Source: Betaproteobacteria bacterium (lineage in GTDB: Bacteria; Pseudomonadota; Gammaproteobacteria; Burkholderiales; Methylophilaceae). Taken from it: a stretch of DNA of 64,000 nt. The notes below the pieces were generated by a model that was not told where the DNA came from, searched no databases, and worked only from the letters and a program-made list of their open reading frames with translations. The stretch's first letter is position 1. Every line of letters begins with the position of its first letter. The DNA lies in the NCBI GenBank assembly GCA_016867975.1, contig VGIC01000002.1, positions 38,648 to 102,647 of the forward strand, read 5' to 3'. Made by a program: the position numbers and the translations under genes. Below are positions 55,529 to 64,000 of the stretch, piece by piece.

Positions 55529-57850
55529 ATGCTGCCTAACGACCCCACATCTGAAGAAATTTTGTCTAATCCGGCTTGGCAGATCCTAGATACAGAAGAT
55601 CAATGGCAGGAGTTTAGTCAGTCGCTGGCTGCGAGCACGGAACAAGGAGGCATGGCAGATACGTTGGTGCAATCAAATTTACTGTTAGACGGACTGCACT
55701 GCGCCGCCTGCTCTGGCATTGTCGAGCAAGGTTTGCAAGAATTAGCCGGCATTAAGAGTGCACGTGTCAGCATGTCAAAGAAGCGCGCTGTTGTCGTATG
55801 GTCGCCACAGGTGACAAAACCATCCAAAATTCTTAAAAAGATTCATGATCTCGGCTATAGCGCTACGCCCGCAACTCGCTTAGAAAGCGACTTGGAGTCT
55901 GTCAAGAAACAACGTGAGGCCTTCTGGCGCTGGATAGTGGCGGGCTTTTGCATGATGCAAGTCATGATGTATGCAGGACCTGCTTATTTCACCGATTCCG
56001 GCGAGATCTCTGACGAAATGCTTTACCTGTTGAACTGGGCATCGTGGTTACTCAGTCTACCAGTTGTTATATTCTCCAGTAGCGTATTTCTGAGCAATGC
56101 ATGGCGTGATTTAAAGCTGCGGCAAGTGAGCATGGACTTGCCAGTTGCGCTCGGCATTATCATCACATTCGTCGTAAGTTCAGCCGCCACATTTGACCCC
56201 AGTGGCTGGTGGGGGCATGTGGTTTACTTTGACTCTCTAACCATGTTTGTGTTCTTTTTACTGTCTGCTCGTCTCATTGAAGTGAAGTTGCATCATAAAA
56301 CCTTGGGCGCACTGGAAAATATTGCTGGTCGCATTCCAGAAAACACGGAACGGCAGAATGTAGACGGCTCCTTCACTCGGGTGTTGAATACGAGACTGAA
56401 AATTGGCGACATCGTGCGCGTCGGCATCGGTGAGGCCTTTCCTGCGGATGGCAAGATCACGCATGGAAGTACGAGTGTAGACGAATCGCTACTCACGGGT
56501 GAATCAACCCCTATCCAGAAGAATCTGCATGACAACGTAATTGCCGGTAGCTACAACCTGCGCCATTCTGTGCTGATAGCACTTGAATCCATAGGTGAGT
56601 CAACACAATACGGGCAGATTGTTAAGCTCATCAATAGTGCGGCTATCGAGAAACCAAGACTGTCTCAACTAGCTGACCGCGTCGCACGCCCATTTCTCCT
56701 CTTTGTTATTCTGAGTGCCGCCATTTCAGCTGCTCTATTGTGGGAGATTGATCCTGGTCGCGCTCTGATGACCGCGGCCGCAGTACTGATTGTCACCTGT
56801 CCGTGCGCACTGTCATTGGCCACGCCAGCCGCAATGCTGTCGAGCGCCAGTGCTTTCGTCAAAAGCGGTATATTGATTAAACGACTACAGGCCATCGAAA
56901 ATATCGTGGACATCGACACGGTGATTTTTGATAAAACAGGGACGCTTACCGAAGATCAGATTGAAATAAAGGCCATTCAATGTAAGTCTGGTCTGTCAGA
57001 AGCAGATGCGCTGGCATTGGCCACTCTCTTGGCTAAACACTCATTCCATCCTATCTCGCGCGCCATCTGCACCTATCATGCCATGCGCAAAACGGCTGAG
57101 CCTCAAATACGCATCGAAGATATTCAAGAAACGCCAGGGGCTGGCATGAGCGCCAACATCTTCCCGCTTGCAGAAAGCGGTATAGCTTCAGGGCAGCTAA
57201 AACTCGGATCTGCACAATTCTGTGGCATCCCCAATGCCGAATCTCAGCTTCAACAAGTGTTTTTGTTCGACAGCCATGGTTGGTTAGCAAGCTTTGAGTT
57301 ACAAGAATCTATCAAGCAAGGGGTGTTCGAAACCATTCAGTCGTTAAAGCAAGCCGGCCTGGATGTTGAACTCTTATCTGGCGATCGAACTCAAGCAGTC
57401 ATGACGATTGCCAACAAAATCGGCATCCAGCAATTTCGGTCAGAATGTACGCCTAGTGAGAAATTACTGCACTTACAGGCGCTTAAAGTGCAAAACAAGA
57501 AAGTACTCATGGTGGGGGATGGACTGAATGACGGCCCCACCCTTGCGAGTGCCCATGTTTCTATCGCCATGGGGAAGGGCGTACCTTTGACACAAGCGCA
57601 TTCCGATTACATCTTTCTGCATGGTGATATCAGCAAAATTCCCGCACTGATCGAACACGCAAAGAAAACCATGCAAATCATCAAACAAAATATTGCTTGG
57701 GCTATTGTCTATAATGTCGTCAGTATCCCACTGGCTTTTTTCGGTGTATTGTCAGCCTGGCTGGCGGGGCTCGGAATGGCCGTTAGCTCATTAATTGTGA
57801 TCGCTAACGCATTGCGACTCACCCAGTTAATCCAATCAGAGCCCCATTAA
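55529..57850 (+). CDS. ccoI: Cation-translocating P-type ATPase for cbb3 oxidase biogenesis (CcoI/FixI)
   Basis: HMA motif GLHCAACSGIVE, TCPCALSLATPAAM, DKTGTLT, next to ccoS-ccoN. ORF track start 55421 lies inside the clpB promoter; 55529 (MLPNDP) preferred. Confidence 0.93.
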   Translation: MLPNDPTSEEILSNPAWQILDTEDQWQEFSQSLAASTEQGGMADTLVQSNLLLDGLHCAACSGIVEQGLQELAGIKSARVSMSKKRAVVVWSPQVTKPSKILKKIHDLGYSATPATRLESDLESVKKQREAFWRWIVAGFCMMQVMMYAGPAYFTDSGEISDEMLYLLNWASWLLSLPVVIFSSSVFLSNAWRDLKLRQVSMDLPVALGIIITFVVSSAATFDPSGWWGHVVYFDSLTMFVFFLLSARLIEVKLHHKTLGALENIAGRIPENTERQNVDGSFTRVLNTRLKIGDIVRVGIGEAFPADGKITHGSTSVDESLLTGESTPIQKNLHDNVIAGSYNLRHSVLIALESIGESTQYGQIVKLINSAAIEKPRLSQLADRVARPFLLFVILSAAISAALLWEIDPGRALMTAAAVLIVTCPCALSLATPAAMLSSASAFVKSGILIKRLQAIENIVDIDTVIFDKTGTLTEDQIEIKAIQCKSGLSEADALALATLLAKHSFHPISRAICTYHAMRKTAEPQIRIEDIQETPGAGMSANIFPLAESGIASGQLKLGSAQFCGIPNAESQLQQVFLFDSHGWLASFELQESIKQGVFETIQSLKQAGLDVELLSGDRTQAVMTIANKIGIQQFRSECTPSEKLLHLQALKVQNKKVLMVGDGLNDGPTLASAHVSIAMGKGVPLTQAHSDYIFLHGDISKIPALIEHAKKTMQIIKQNIAWAIVYNVVSIPLAFFGVLSAWLAGLGMAVSSLIVIANALRLTQLIQSEPH

Positions 57851-57860
57851 GGACTCAATT

Positions 57861-58001
57861 ATGGAAATTTTATACATTCTTGTCCCACTGTCAGTCATTA
57901 TGGCCATACTCTTGCTGGCTGGTTTGTGGTGGGCAGTGCATAAGGGGCAATTTGAAGATGTTGAAGATGAAGGCAAGCGGATTCTTGAACATGACGATTA
58001 A
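57861..58001 (+). CDS. ccoS: cbb3-type oxidase assembly protein CcoS (not in ORF track)
   Basis: Read directly: MEILYILVPLSVIMAILLLAGLWWAVHKGQFEDVEDEGKRILEHDD (46 aa). Confidence 0.93.
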   Translation: MEILYILVPLSVIMAILLLAGLWWAVHKGQFEDVEDEGKRILEHDD

Positions 58002-58201
58002 GAAAATTGGCTTTTCCCTCTAACAATCCCGCAATAACCTTTTTTTAAATGTGTTTTTTTTGCTGTGTCATATTGACGCAGGTCGGCTACAAAGGCACAA
58101 TGCGCGCACGGGACGTTTTTGGTTGCTATTAAAAAGTTCCGTAAAAAAATATTTATTTTCTTAATCAAGTATTTCAAGAAAATTCAGCATTTAACTTAAG
58201 G

Positions 58202-59644
58202 ATGATAGCAATGAGCGCTAACAACATAGAAACGTTTTACGACGATTGGGCCATCAGGAGGTTTACGGTGATGGCTGTCGTTTGGGGGGTGGTCGGCATG
58301 CTGGTGGGGGTGATTGTAGCTGCCCAGCTTGCATTTCCAGAACTTAACTTGGGCTTGCCTTGGACTAGCTTTGGTCGCTTACGCCCACTTCACACCAACG
58401 CGGTGATTTTTGCATTCGGTGGTAGCGCGTTGTTCGCAACATCCTATTATGTAGTACAGCGCACTAGCCAAGTCAGCTTAGCTTTTCCAACGCTCGCCCG
58501 CCTCACCTTCTGGGGCTATCAGGCAGTGATTGTCCTCGCAGCCATCACCTTACCTTTGGGATACACTTCAGGTAAGGAATATGCTGAGCTCGAGTGGCCA
58601 ATTGACCTATTGCTGACTGTGGTTTGGGTGATGTATGCACTGGTGTTCTTCGGCACGGTGGCCAATAGAAAGATCAAACACATCTACGTGGCCAACTGGT
58701 TCTACGGCGCTTTCATCATCGTGGTTGCGATCTTGCACCTCGTGAATAGTGCTGCAGTTCCTTCAGAGTGGTTCAGATCTTACTCCGCATACTCAGGCGC
58801 ACAAGATGCGATGATTCAATGGTGGTATGGTCACAATGCGGTAGGTTTCTTCTTAACGGCTGCATTTTTGGGCATGATGTATTACTTTGTTCCAAAACAA
58901 GCGCAACGCCCAGTGTACTCATATCGCTTGTCTATCGTACACTTCTGGGGCTTGATCTTCACTTATATGTGGGCAGGTCCGCATCATTTGCATTACACAG
59001 CGTTGCCTGATTGGACGCAATCTTTGGGTATGGTGTTGTCACTGATTCTGTTGGCTCCAAGCTGGGGCGGTATGATCAACGGTATGATGACAATGTCTGG
59101 CGCATGGCACAAGTTGCGTGACGATCCAGTACTGCGCTTTATGATTGTTTCATTGTCATTCTACGGCATGAGTACCTTTGAAGGCCCGATGATGGCGATT
59201 AAGACTGTAAATGCGCTGTCTCACTACACCGACTGGACTGTAGGTCACGTACACTCAGGCGCATTGGGCTGGGTTGGGTTTGTGTCTATGGGCTCACTCT
59301 ACTACTTGACACCACGTCTGTGGGGCATGAAACAAATGTATAGCGTTAAAGCGATTGAATGGCACTTCTGGCTGGCTACAATCGGCGTAGTGCTGTACAT
59401 CTCTGCAATGTGGATCTCTGGCGTAACCGCAGGTTTGATGTGGCGCGCAATCAATGAGGACGGTACATTAACCTACACATTCGTAGAATCTGTAAAAGCA
59501 ATGCATCCTTTCTACGTGATTCGTATGGTTGGCGGCTTGATGTATGTCAGCGGCATGGTCATCATGCTGTGGAATGTCATCAAAACAGTACAGTCAGGTC
59601 AGGCAGCTGAAGCTAAGATTCCAGCTGTTACGGCACATGCTTAA
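58202..59644 (+). CDS. ccoN: Cytochrome cbb3 oxidase subunit I
   Basis: 480 aa; haem-copper oxidase; [43 protein letters not shown]. Confidence 0.97.
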   Translation: MIAMSANNIETFYDDWAIRRFTVMAVVWGVVGMLVGVIVAAQLAFPELNLGLPWTSFGRLRPLHTNAVIFAFGGSALFATSYYVVQRTSQVSLAFPTLARLTFWGYQAVIVLAAITLPLGYTSGKEYAELEWPIDLLLTVVWVMYALVFFGTVANRKIKHIYVANWFYGAFIIVVAILHLVNSAAVPSEWFRSYSAYSGAQDAMIQWWYGHNAVGFFLTAAFLGMMYYFVPKQAQRPVYSYRLSIVHFWGLIFTYMWAGPHHLHYTALPDWTQSLGMVLSLILLAPSWGGMINGMMTMSGAWHKLRDDPVLRFMIVSLSFYGMSTFEGPMMAIKTVNALSHYTDWTVGHVHSGALGWVGFVSMGSLYYLTPRLWGMKQMYSVKAIEWHFWLATIGVVLYISAMWISGVTAGLMWRAINEDGTLTYTFVESVKAMHPFYVIRMVGGLMYVSGMVIMLWNVIKTVQSGQAAEAKIPAVTAHA

Positions 59645-59649
59645 GGAAC

Positions 59650-60282
59650 ATGAAAATGGCAAATAATGAGAAAAAAGGTTTTACCCACGAGAAAATAGAA
59701 ACAAATAGTTTCTTAATGATCGTGTTAATTCTGATTGTAGTTTCTTTTGGCGGACTGGTGGAAATCGTTCCACTGTTCTTCCAGAAATCAACGACTCAGC
59801 CGATTGAAGGTCTGAAGCCATACACTGCACTGCAACAAGCAGGTCGTGACGTCTATGTTCGTGAAGGTTGCTACAACTGCCACTCACAAATGATCCGTCC
59901 GTTCAAAGCTGAAACATTGCGTTATGGGCACTACTCTGTTGCGGGTGAGTCCGTTTACGATCACCCATTCCAATGGGGTAGTAAACGTACTGGCCCTGAC
60001 TTGGCGCGTGTAGGCGGTCGCTACAGTGATGAATGGCACCGCATTCACTTGATTAACCCACGCGACTTGGTTCCAGAGTCTGTAATGCCTGCTTATCCTT
60101 GGTTAGAGAAAAACTTGGTGAACGCAGAAAAAATGCCTGCTCATCTAAGCGCATTGAAAAAGGTGGGTGTTCCATACACTGATGAAGAGATCAAGAATGC
60201 GGCCAATGATGTTCAAGGCAAAACAGAAATGGAAGCCGTCATTGCTTACATGCAGGTTTTGGGTACTTACCTGAAACAATAA
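59650..60282 (+). CDS. ccoO: Cytochrome cbb3 oxidase subunit II
   Basis: 210 aa; [18 protein letters not shown]. Confidence 0.97.
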   Translation: MKMANNEKKGFTHEKIETNSFLMIVLILIVVSFGGLVEIVPLFFQKSTTQPIEGLKPYTALQQAGRDVYVREGCYNCHSQMIRPFKAETLRYGHYSVAGESVYDHPFQWGSKRTGPDLARVGGRYSDEWHRIHLINPRDLVPESVMPAYPWLEKNLVNAEKMPAHLSALKKVGVPYTDEEIKNAANDVQGKTEMEAVIAYMQVLGTYLKQ

Positions 60283-60291
60283 GCGACTGAC

Positions 60292-60435
60292 ATGGACATT
60301 ACTGATTTACGCATCATTTCCACGGTCGGCGCACTTGTTACCTTTATAGGGATAATGATTTGGGCGTGGAGTGGGCGTAACAAAAAGGACTTTGACGAAG
60401 CGGCAAGATTGCCGCTTGAAGGAGATGAAGAATGA
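60292..60435 (+). CDS. ccoQ: cbb3 oxidase subunit IV CcoQ (not in ORF track)
   Basis: Read directly: MDITDLRIISTVGALVTFIGIMIWAWSGRNKKDFDEAARLPLEGDEE; ATGA overlap with ccoP. Confidence 0.93.
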   Translation: MDITDLRIISTVGALVTFIGIMIWAWSGRNKKDFDEAARLPLEGDEE

Positions 60436-61343
60436 GTGATTTTACGAATGGTTTTTGGCCGATTTTTATATCGGTTGTGGTACTAGGGGGTATTGCCGGC
60501 TGTTTGGCAGTGTTGTTTATAACAAGCAAGTCACACGATCCGGCACACACCGGCCAAAGCACAGGTCATGTGTATGACGAAGATATTGTGGAAATGAACA
60601 ACCCCATGCCACGTTGGTGGATGTGGATGTTCATCCTGACCTGTGTATTTGGCCTTGCTTATTTGGCACTATACCCAGGCTTGACTACTTACAGCGGTAA
60701 GTTAGGCTGGACACAAATCAAACAATACGAGCAAGAAGTCAAAGAGTCCAATGATAAGATTGCGCCTATCTACGCCCAGTATACTGCTATGGCGACTGAA
60801 GAGGTTGCGAAGGATGCTAAGGCAATGGCCATCGGGGAGCGTTTATTCATGAACACCTGTGCACAATGTCATGGTTCCGATGCGCACGGTAGTCGCGGCT
60901 TCCCTAACCTGACTGATAATGACTGGTTGGGTGCTGGTACACCTGAGTACATTAAAGAAACTATCACCAATGGTCGTCAAGGCATGATGCCGCCGATGGC
61001 GGCGGCAGTTGGCGATGCGACTGAAGTGAAAAACGTAGCACACTATGTATTGAGCTTATCCGGTAGTCAGCACGATGCCAACAGTGCAGCAGCAGGTAAA
61101 GAAAAATTTGCTGCATGTGCGGCTTGCCATGGCGCTGAAGGCAAAGGCAATCCAGCGATGGGGGCTCCAAACCTGACCGACAACATCTGGCTGCACGGCG
61201 CAGGTGAGGCTGCAATTATTGACCGTATCAACCATGGCAAAACCAGCCAGATGCCAGCGCAAGCCTCTCGCTTAACACCCGAGCAAATTCATGTGCTGAC
61301 AGCTTATGTGTGGGGTCTGTCTAACGGTGGTGCTAAGCAATAG
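60432..61343 (+). CDS. ccoP: Cytochrome cbb3 oxidase subunit III (dihaem)
   Basis: 303 aa; haem motifs CAQCH and CAACH. Confidence 0.97.
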   Translation: MSDFTNGFWPIFISVVVLGGIAGCLAVLFITSKSHDPAHTGQSTGHVYDEDIVEMNNPMPRWWMWMFILTCVFGLAYLALYPGLTTYSGKLGWTQIKQYEQEVKESNDKIAPIYAQYTAMATEEVAKDAKAMAIGERLFMNTCAQCHGSDAHGSRGFPNLTDNDWLGAGTPEYIKETITNGRQGMMPPMAAAVGDATEVKNVAHYVLSLSGSQHDANSAAAGKEKFAACAACHGAEGKGNPAMGAPNLTDNIWLHGAGEAAIIDRINHGKTSQMPAQASRLTPEQIHVLTAYVWGLSNGGAKQ

Positions 61344-61404
61344 TTGCACCTACTTTGATGTAATGAGTTAATTAGCTTATCTGCATTAATTCATACTCCA
61401 TATA

Positions 61405-61450
61405 AACGCCTGATATTTTGGCTATGCTAGAATGTCGGGCGTTTTTCTTT
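61405..61450 (+). terminator. Terminator-like hairpin between ccoP and ccoG
   Basis: AACGCCTGA ... TCGGGCGTT followed by tttcttt. Confidence 0.6.
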
Positions 61451-61494
61451 ATATAGCATCATCACTTTAGGTCGTTGCAAAGGTTGTTGTAGAA

Positions 61495-62931
61495 ATGTCA
61501 GGCAAGCATAGAAAGTCTAAAAAGACGATTCCTATTGTCGCTGATTCAGATCAGCCAGTTTCCAAGGCTCTCTATGAGGCGCATCAGAAAATTTATCCTC
61601 GTAATACCGATGGCATATACAAGAATTTACGCTGGTTGATGATTTGGGTAACTCAAATCATTTTCTATGGTGTTCCTTGGTTAACGTGGGGTGATCGTCA
61701 AGCCGTACTCTTGGACATTACCACTCACCGCTTCTACATATTCGGTCTCATTCTCTACCCACAAGATCTCATTTATTTAGTGGTCATACTGATCATCTCT
61801 GCACTGGCTTTGTTTTTATTTACTGCGGTAGCAGGCCGGCTATGGTGCGGTTTTTCCTGTCCGCAATCTGTTTATACAAAAATATTCCTTTGGATGGAGC
61901 GCACAGTAGAAGGTGACCGCGTAGCCAGATTGCGCCTGGACAAATCAAGCCTGACATTACAAAAACTCTATAAAAAAACGCTAAAACACCTGCTTTGGTT
62001 TGGTTTCTCGGCATGGACAGGCTTCACTTTTATCGGTTACTTCACCCCGATACGAGACTTGACACATAACATCGTGTTATTCAATCTAGGTCCTTGGGAA
62101 ACATTCTGGATATTCTTTTACAGCTTTGCCACCTATGGCAATGCAGGCTTCATGAGAGAACAGATATGTAAGTACATGTGTCCCTATGCACGCTTTCAAA
62201 GTGCGATGTTTGACAATGACACTTTGATTGTGACTTACGATCAGGAAAGAGGTGAGCCGCGCAGTGGTCGATCACGAAAAGCAGATGCGCAACAATCAAC
62301 TCTGGGAGACTGTATTGACTGTAGTTTTTGTGTGCAAGTTTGCCCCGTAGGGATTGATATTCGCAACGGCTTACAATATGAGTGCATCAGTTGCGGATTG
62401 TGTATTGATGCATGCAACGGCATCATGGACAAAATGGGCTACACAAGAGGATTGGTTCGCTTCTCTACAGAAAATGCGCTCAAGAACCACTGGTCTGATA
62501 AACGCATTCTGCAGCAAATATTACGCCCCAGAGTGCTGACCTATAGTGGATTATTACTCGCCTTGAGTGCAGGTCTAGTATACTCGCTCGCCACCCGCAT
62601 TCCTTTCAAGGTTGATGTGATCCGCGATCGAGGCGTCATGTCACGCATCGCACCAGGCGGAAAAATTGAAAATGTCTATCGCTTGCAAATCACCAACGCC
62701 TCTGAACACCCTGAAACCTATCATATCAAGATAGAAGGTATTGATGGCTTATCGATCGCGTCTGAGAGTCAATTCAAAGTCGATGCCGCAACATCGCGGA
62801 TGGTGCCGATCAGCCTGCAAATTGATGATGGTGCAATCAAAAGCGGCACACACCCTATCCAATTCAAGATTGCGGCAGAAGGTGTTGAGCAAACCATTTC
62901 TGAACAATCCATTTTTTACATGTCTCGCTAA
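61495..62931 (+). CDS. ccoG: Cytochrome c oxidase accessory protein CcoG (4Fe-4S)
   Basis: 478 aa; CIDCSFCVQVCPVGIDIRNGLQYECISCGLCIDAC. Confidence 0.95.
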   Translation: MSGKHRKSKKTIPIVADSDQPVSKALYEAHQKIYPRNTDGIYKNLRWLMIWVTQIIFYGVPWLTWGDRQAVLLDITTHRFYIFGLILYPQDLIYLVVILIISALALFLFTAVAGRLWCGFSCPQSVYTKIFLWMERTVEGDRVARLRLDKSSLTLQKLYKKTLKHLLWFGFSAWTGFTFIGYFTPIRDLTHNIVLFNLGPWETFWIFFYSFATYGNAGFMREQICKYMCPYARFQSAMFDNDTLIVTYDQERGEPRSGRSRKADAQQSTLGDCIDCSFCVQVCPVGIDIRNGLQYECISCGLCIDACNGIMDKMGYTRGLVRFSTENALKNHWSDKRILQQILRPRVLTYSGLLLALSAGLVYSLATRIPFKVDVIRDRGVMSRIAPGGKIENVYRLQITNASEHPETYHIKIEGIDGLSIASESQFKVDAATSRMVPISLQIDDGAIKSGTHPIQFKIAAEGVEQTISEQSIFYMSR

Positions 62932-62952
62932 CAGTGCACTAAGGTCCTTAAC

Positions 62953-63213
62953 ATGGCACAAAATCAATCAACTCAGCAAAAAAATAAATGGTGGAGAGAA
63001 CGCTATGCTTGGCTGGTCATCTCTGGGCCAGCTATTGTTGTAGTCGCCAGCTTAATCACCGTTTATATTGCCGTAGATGGTCAAGATCCAGTACTGGAGC
63101 ACTCAGACAGTGCTGGGGTTACCAGCAAAGAATTAACTGTTGAACAGAAAAATTCGCTGGAGCCCGCCATGCGTGCCCGTAACCACGCTGCCACCGGAGT
63201 GAATCAGCGGTAA
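62953..63213 (+). CDS. FixH/CcoH-like small membrane protein
   Basis: 86 aa; one TM (WLVISGPAIVVVASLITVYIAV); located after ccoG. Confidence 0.65.
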   Translation: MAQNQSTQQKNKWWRERYAWLVISGPAIVVVASLITVYIAVDGQDPVLEHSDSAGVTSKELTVEQKNSLEPAMRARNHAATGVNQR

Positions 63214-63216
63214 TCC

Positions 63217-63876
63217 ATGTTTACTGCCTTAACTTACAGTGCATTACTGATGGGGTTGGCTGGTGGACCGCACTGCGTCGCCATGTGTGGTGCTGCGTGC
63301 ACGGCGCTGACACATAGCCCGGAAAGACCCTGTGGCATTTATTTATACCATTTAGGCAGACTGGTTGGTTATGCGACGTTAGGCGCAATTGCAACCTTTG
63401 CTATTCAAAGCATTGCATGGCTTTCCGGCTACAGTAAGGCATTGCATCCACTTTGGACGTTTTTTCACATCTTGATATTTTGCTGGGGCTTATTGCTGAT
63501 TAGCTTTGGTCGTCAGCCTATCTGGGTAGACCAAGCCGGGCGAAATATTTGGGGATACATCAAAAAAATCAGTTTCCATCGTGGCGGACACTTTTATGTC
63601 GGCATGCTTTGGTCACTGATGCCTTGTGGCTTGCTTTACTCTGCACTGATCATTGCTTCATTCAATGGCAATCCATTAGATGGCGCTATCAGCATGGCCG
63701 CTTTCGCAATGGGCTCCAGTGCGTCTTTATTTTTAGCGCCATGGCTTTGGCTCAAACTGAAGTCAAAAGTACTTGAGCCCTATGGCATGCGCCTCGCTGG
63801 TCTATTACTGAGCGCAGCCAGCGCATGGGCGATCTGGATGGAGCTCACTCACAACACAAAAGTGTGGTGTAACTGA
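63217..63876 (+). CDS. Sulfite exporter TauE/SafE (UreH-like) family membrane protein
   Basis: 219 aa; GLAGGPHCVAMCGAACTAL, GMLWSLMPCGLLYSALIIA; stop codon coincides with the IS end. Confidence 0.88.
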   Translation: MFTALTYSALLMGLAGGPHCVAMCGAACTALTHSPERPCGIYLYHLGRLVGYATLGAIATFAIQSIAWLSGYSKALHPLWTFFHILIFCWGLLLISFGRQPIWVDQAGRNIWGYIKKISFHRGGHFYVGMLWSLMPCGLLYSALIIASFNGNPLDGAISMAAFAMGSSASLFLAPWLWLKLKSKVLEPYGMRLAGLLLSAASAWAIWMELTHNTKVWCN

Positions 63877-64000
63877 CCTGCCCCCAAAAGCTGGTCCAAA
63901 TTTAGGTTAGTAAAGCCCGTTTAAAAATCACTCGCCTGCCTTAACTTTTGAGCATAGATCGCAGGCGGAATTCGACCGCAACTGCTATGCGGCCTCACCT
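63874..64000 (-). mobile_element. IS3-family insertion sequence, one end (continues past the window)
   Basis: TGACCTGCCCCCAAAAGCTGGTCC IS3-type terminus plus transposase C-terminus on the minus strand. Confidence 0.85.
63921..64000 (-). CDS. IS3-family transposase OrfB, C-terminal fragment (gene continues past the window)
   Basis: Minus-strand translation ...VRPHSSCGRIPPAIYAQKLRQASDF*. Confidence 0.85.
   Translation of the reverse strand, partial: VRPHSSCGRIPPAIYAQKLRQASDF

Overview
The window is a contiguous stretch of a betaproteobacterial chromosome. Gene content and order suggest a Methylophilaceae-like organism, but that taxonomy is inferred. It is dominated by core housekeeping genes. 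Left part: 3' end of an M23 peptidase gene, secA, an htrA/degS-type protease, a NIF3-family gene, petABC (cytochrome bc1), sspA-sspB. Centre: a tRNA cluster (Thr-TGT, Tyr, Gly, Thr-GGT), tuf copy 1, tRNA-Trp, secE-nusG-rplKAJL-rpoBC, rpsL-rpsG-fusA-tuf copy 2, then the S10, spc and alpha operons through rpoA-rplQ. Right part: a glutaredoxin-like gene, mgtE, an mscS-type channel, rpmGB, pyrC, rsmI/lpoA/yraN/dolP, a DUF3579 gene, a tlpA-like gene, clpB, and a cbb3 oxidase cluster (ccoI-ccoS-ccoNOQP-ccoG-fixH-like-safE-like). The window ends inside an IS3-family insertion sequence. Four short genes missing from the ORF track were added: rpmJ, rpmG, ccoS, ccoQ. I see no CRISPR array, prophage, defence island or clearly new multi-gene system. 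The most interesting material is non-coding: a roughly 500-bp structured gap with its own promoter that splits rpsJ from rplC; a 22-bp element shared by two unrelated intergenic regions, whose only difference would be synonymous in one frame; a gap where diaA would be expected between yraN and dolP; a sigma32-type promoter upstream of clpB; an IS end that supplies a stop codon; and two apparently identical tuf copies.
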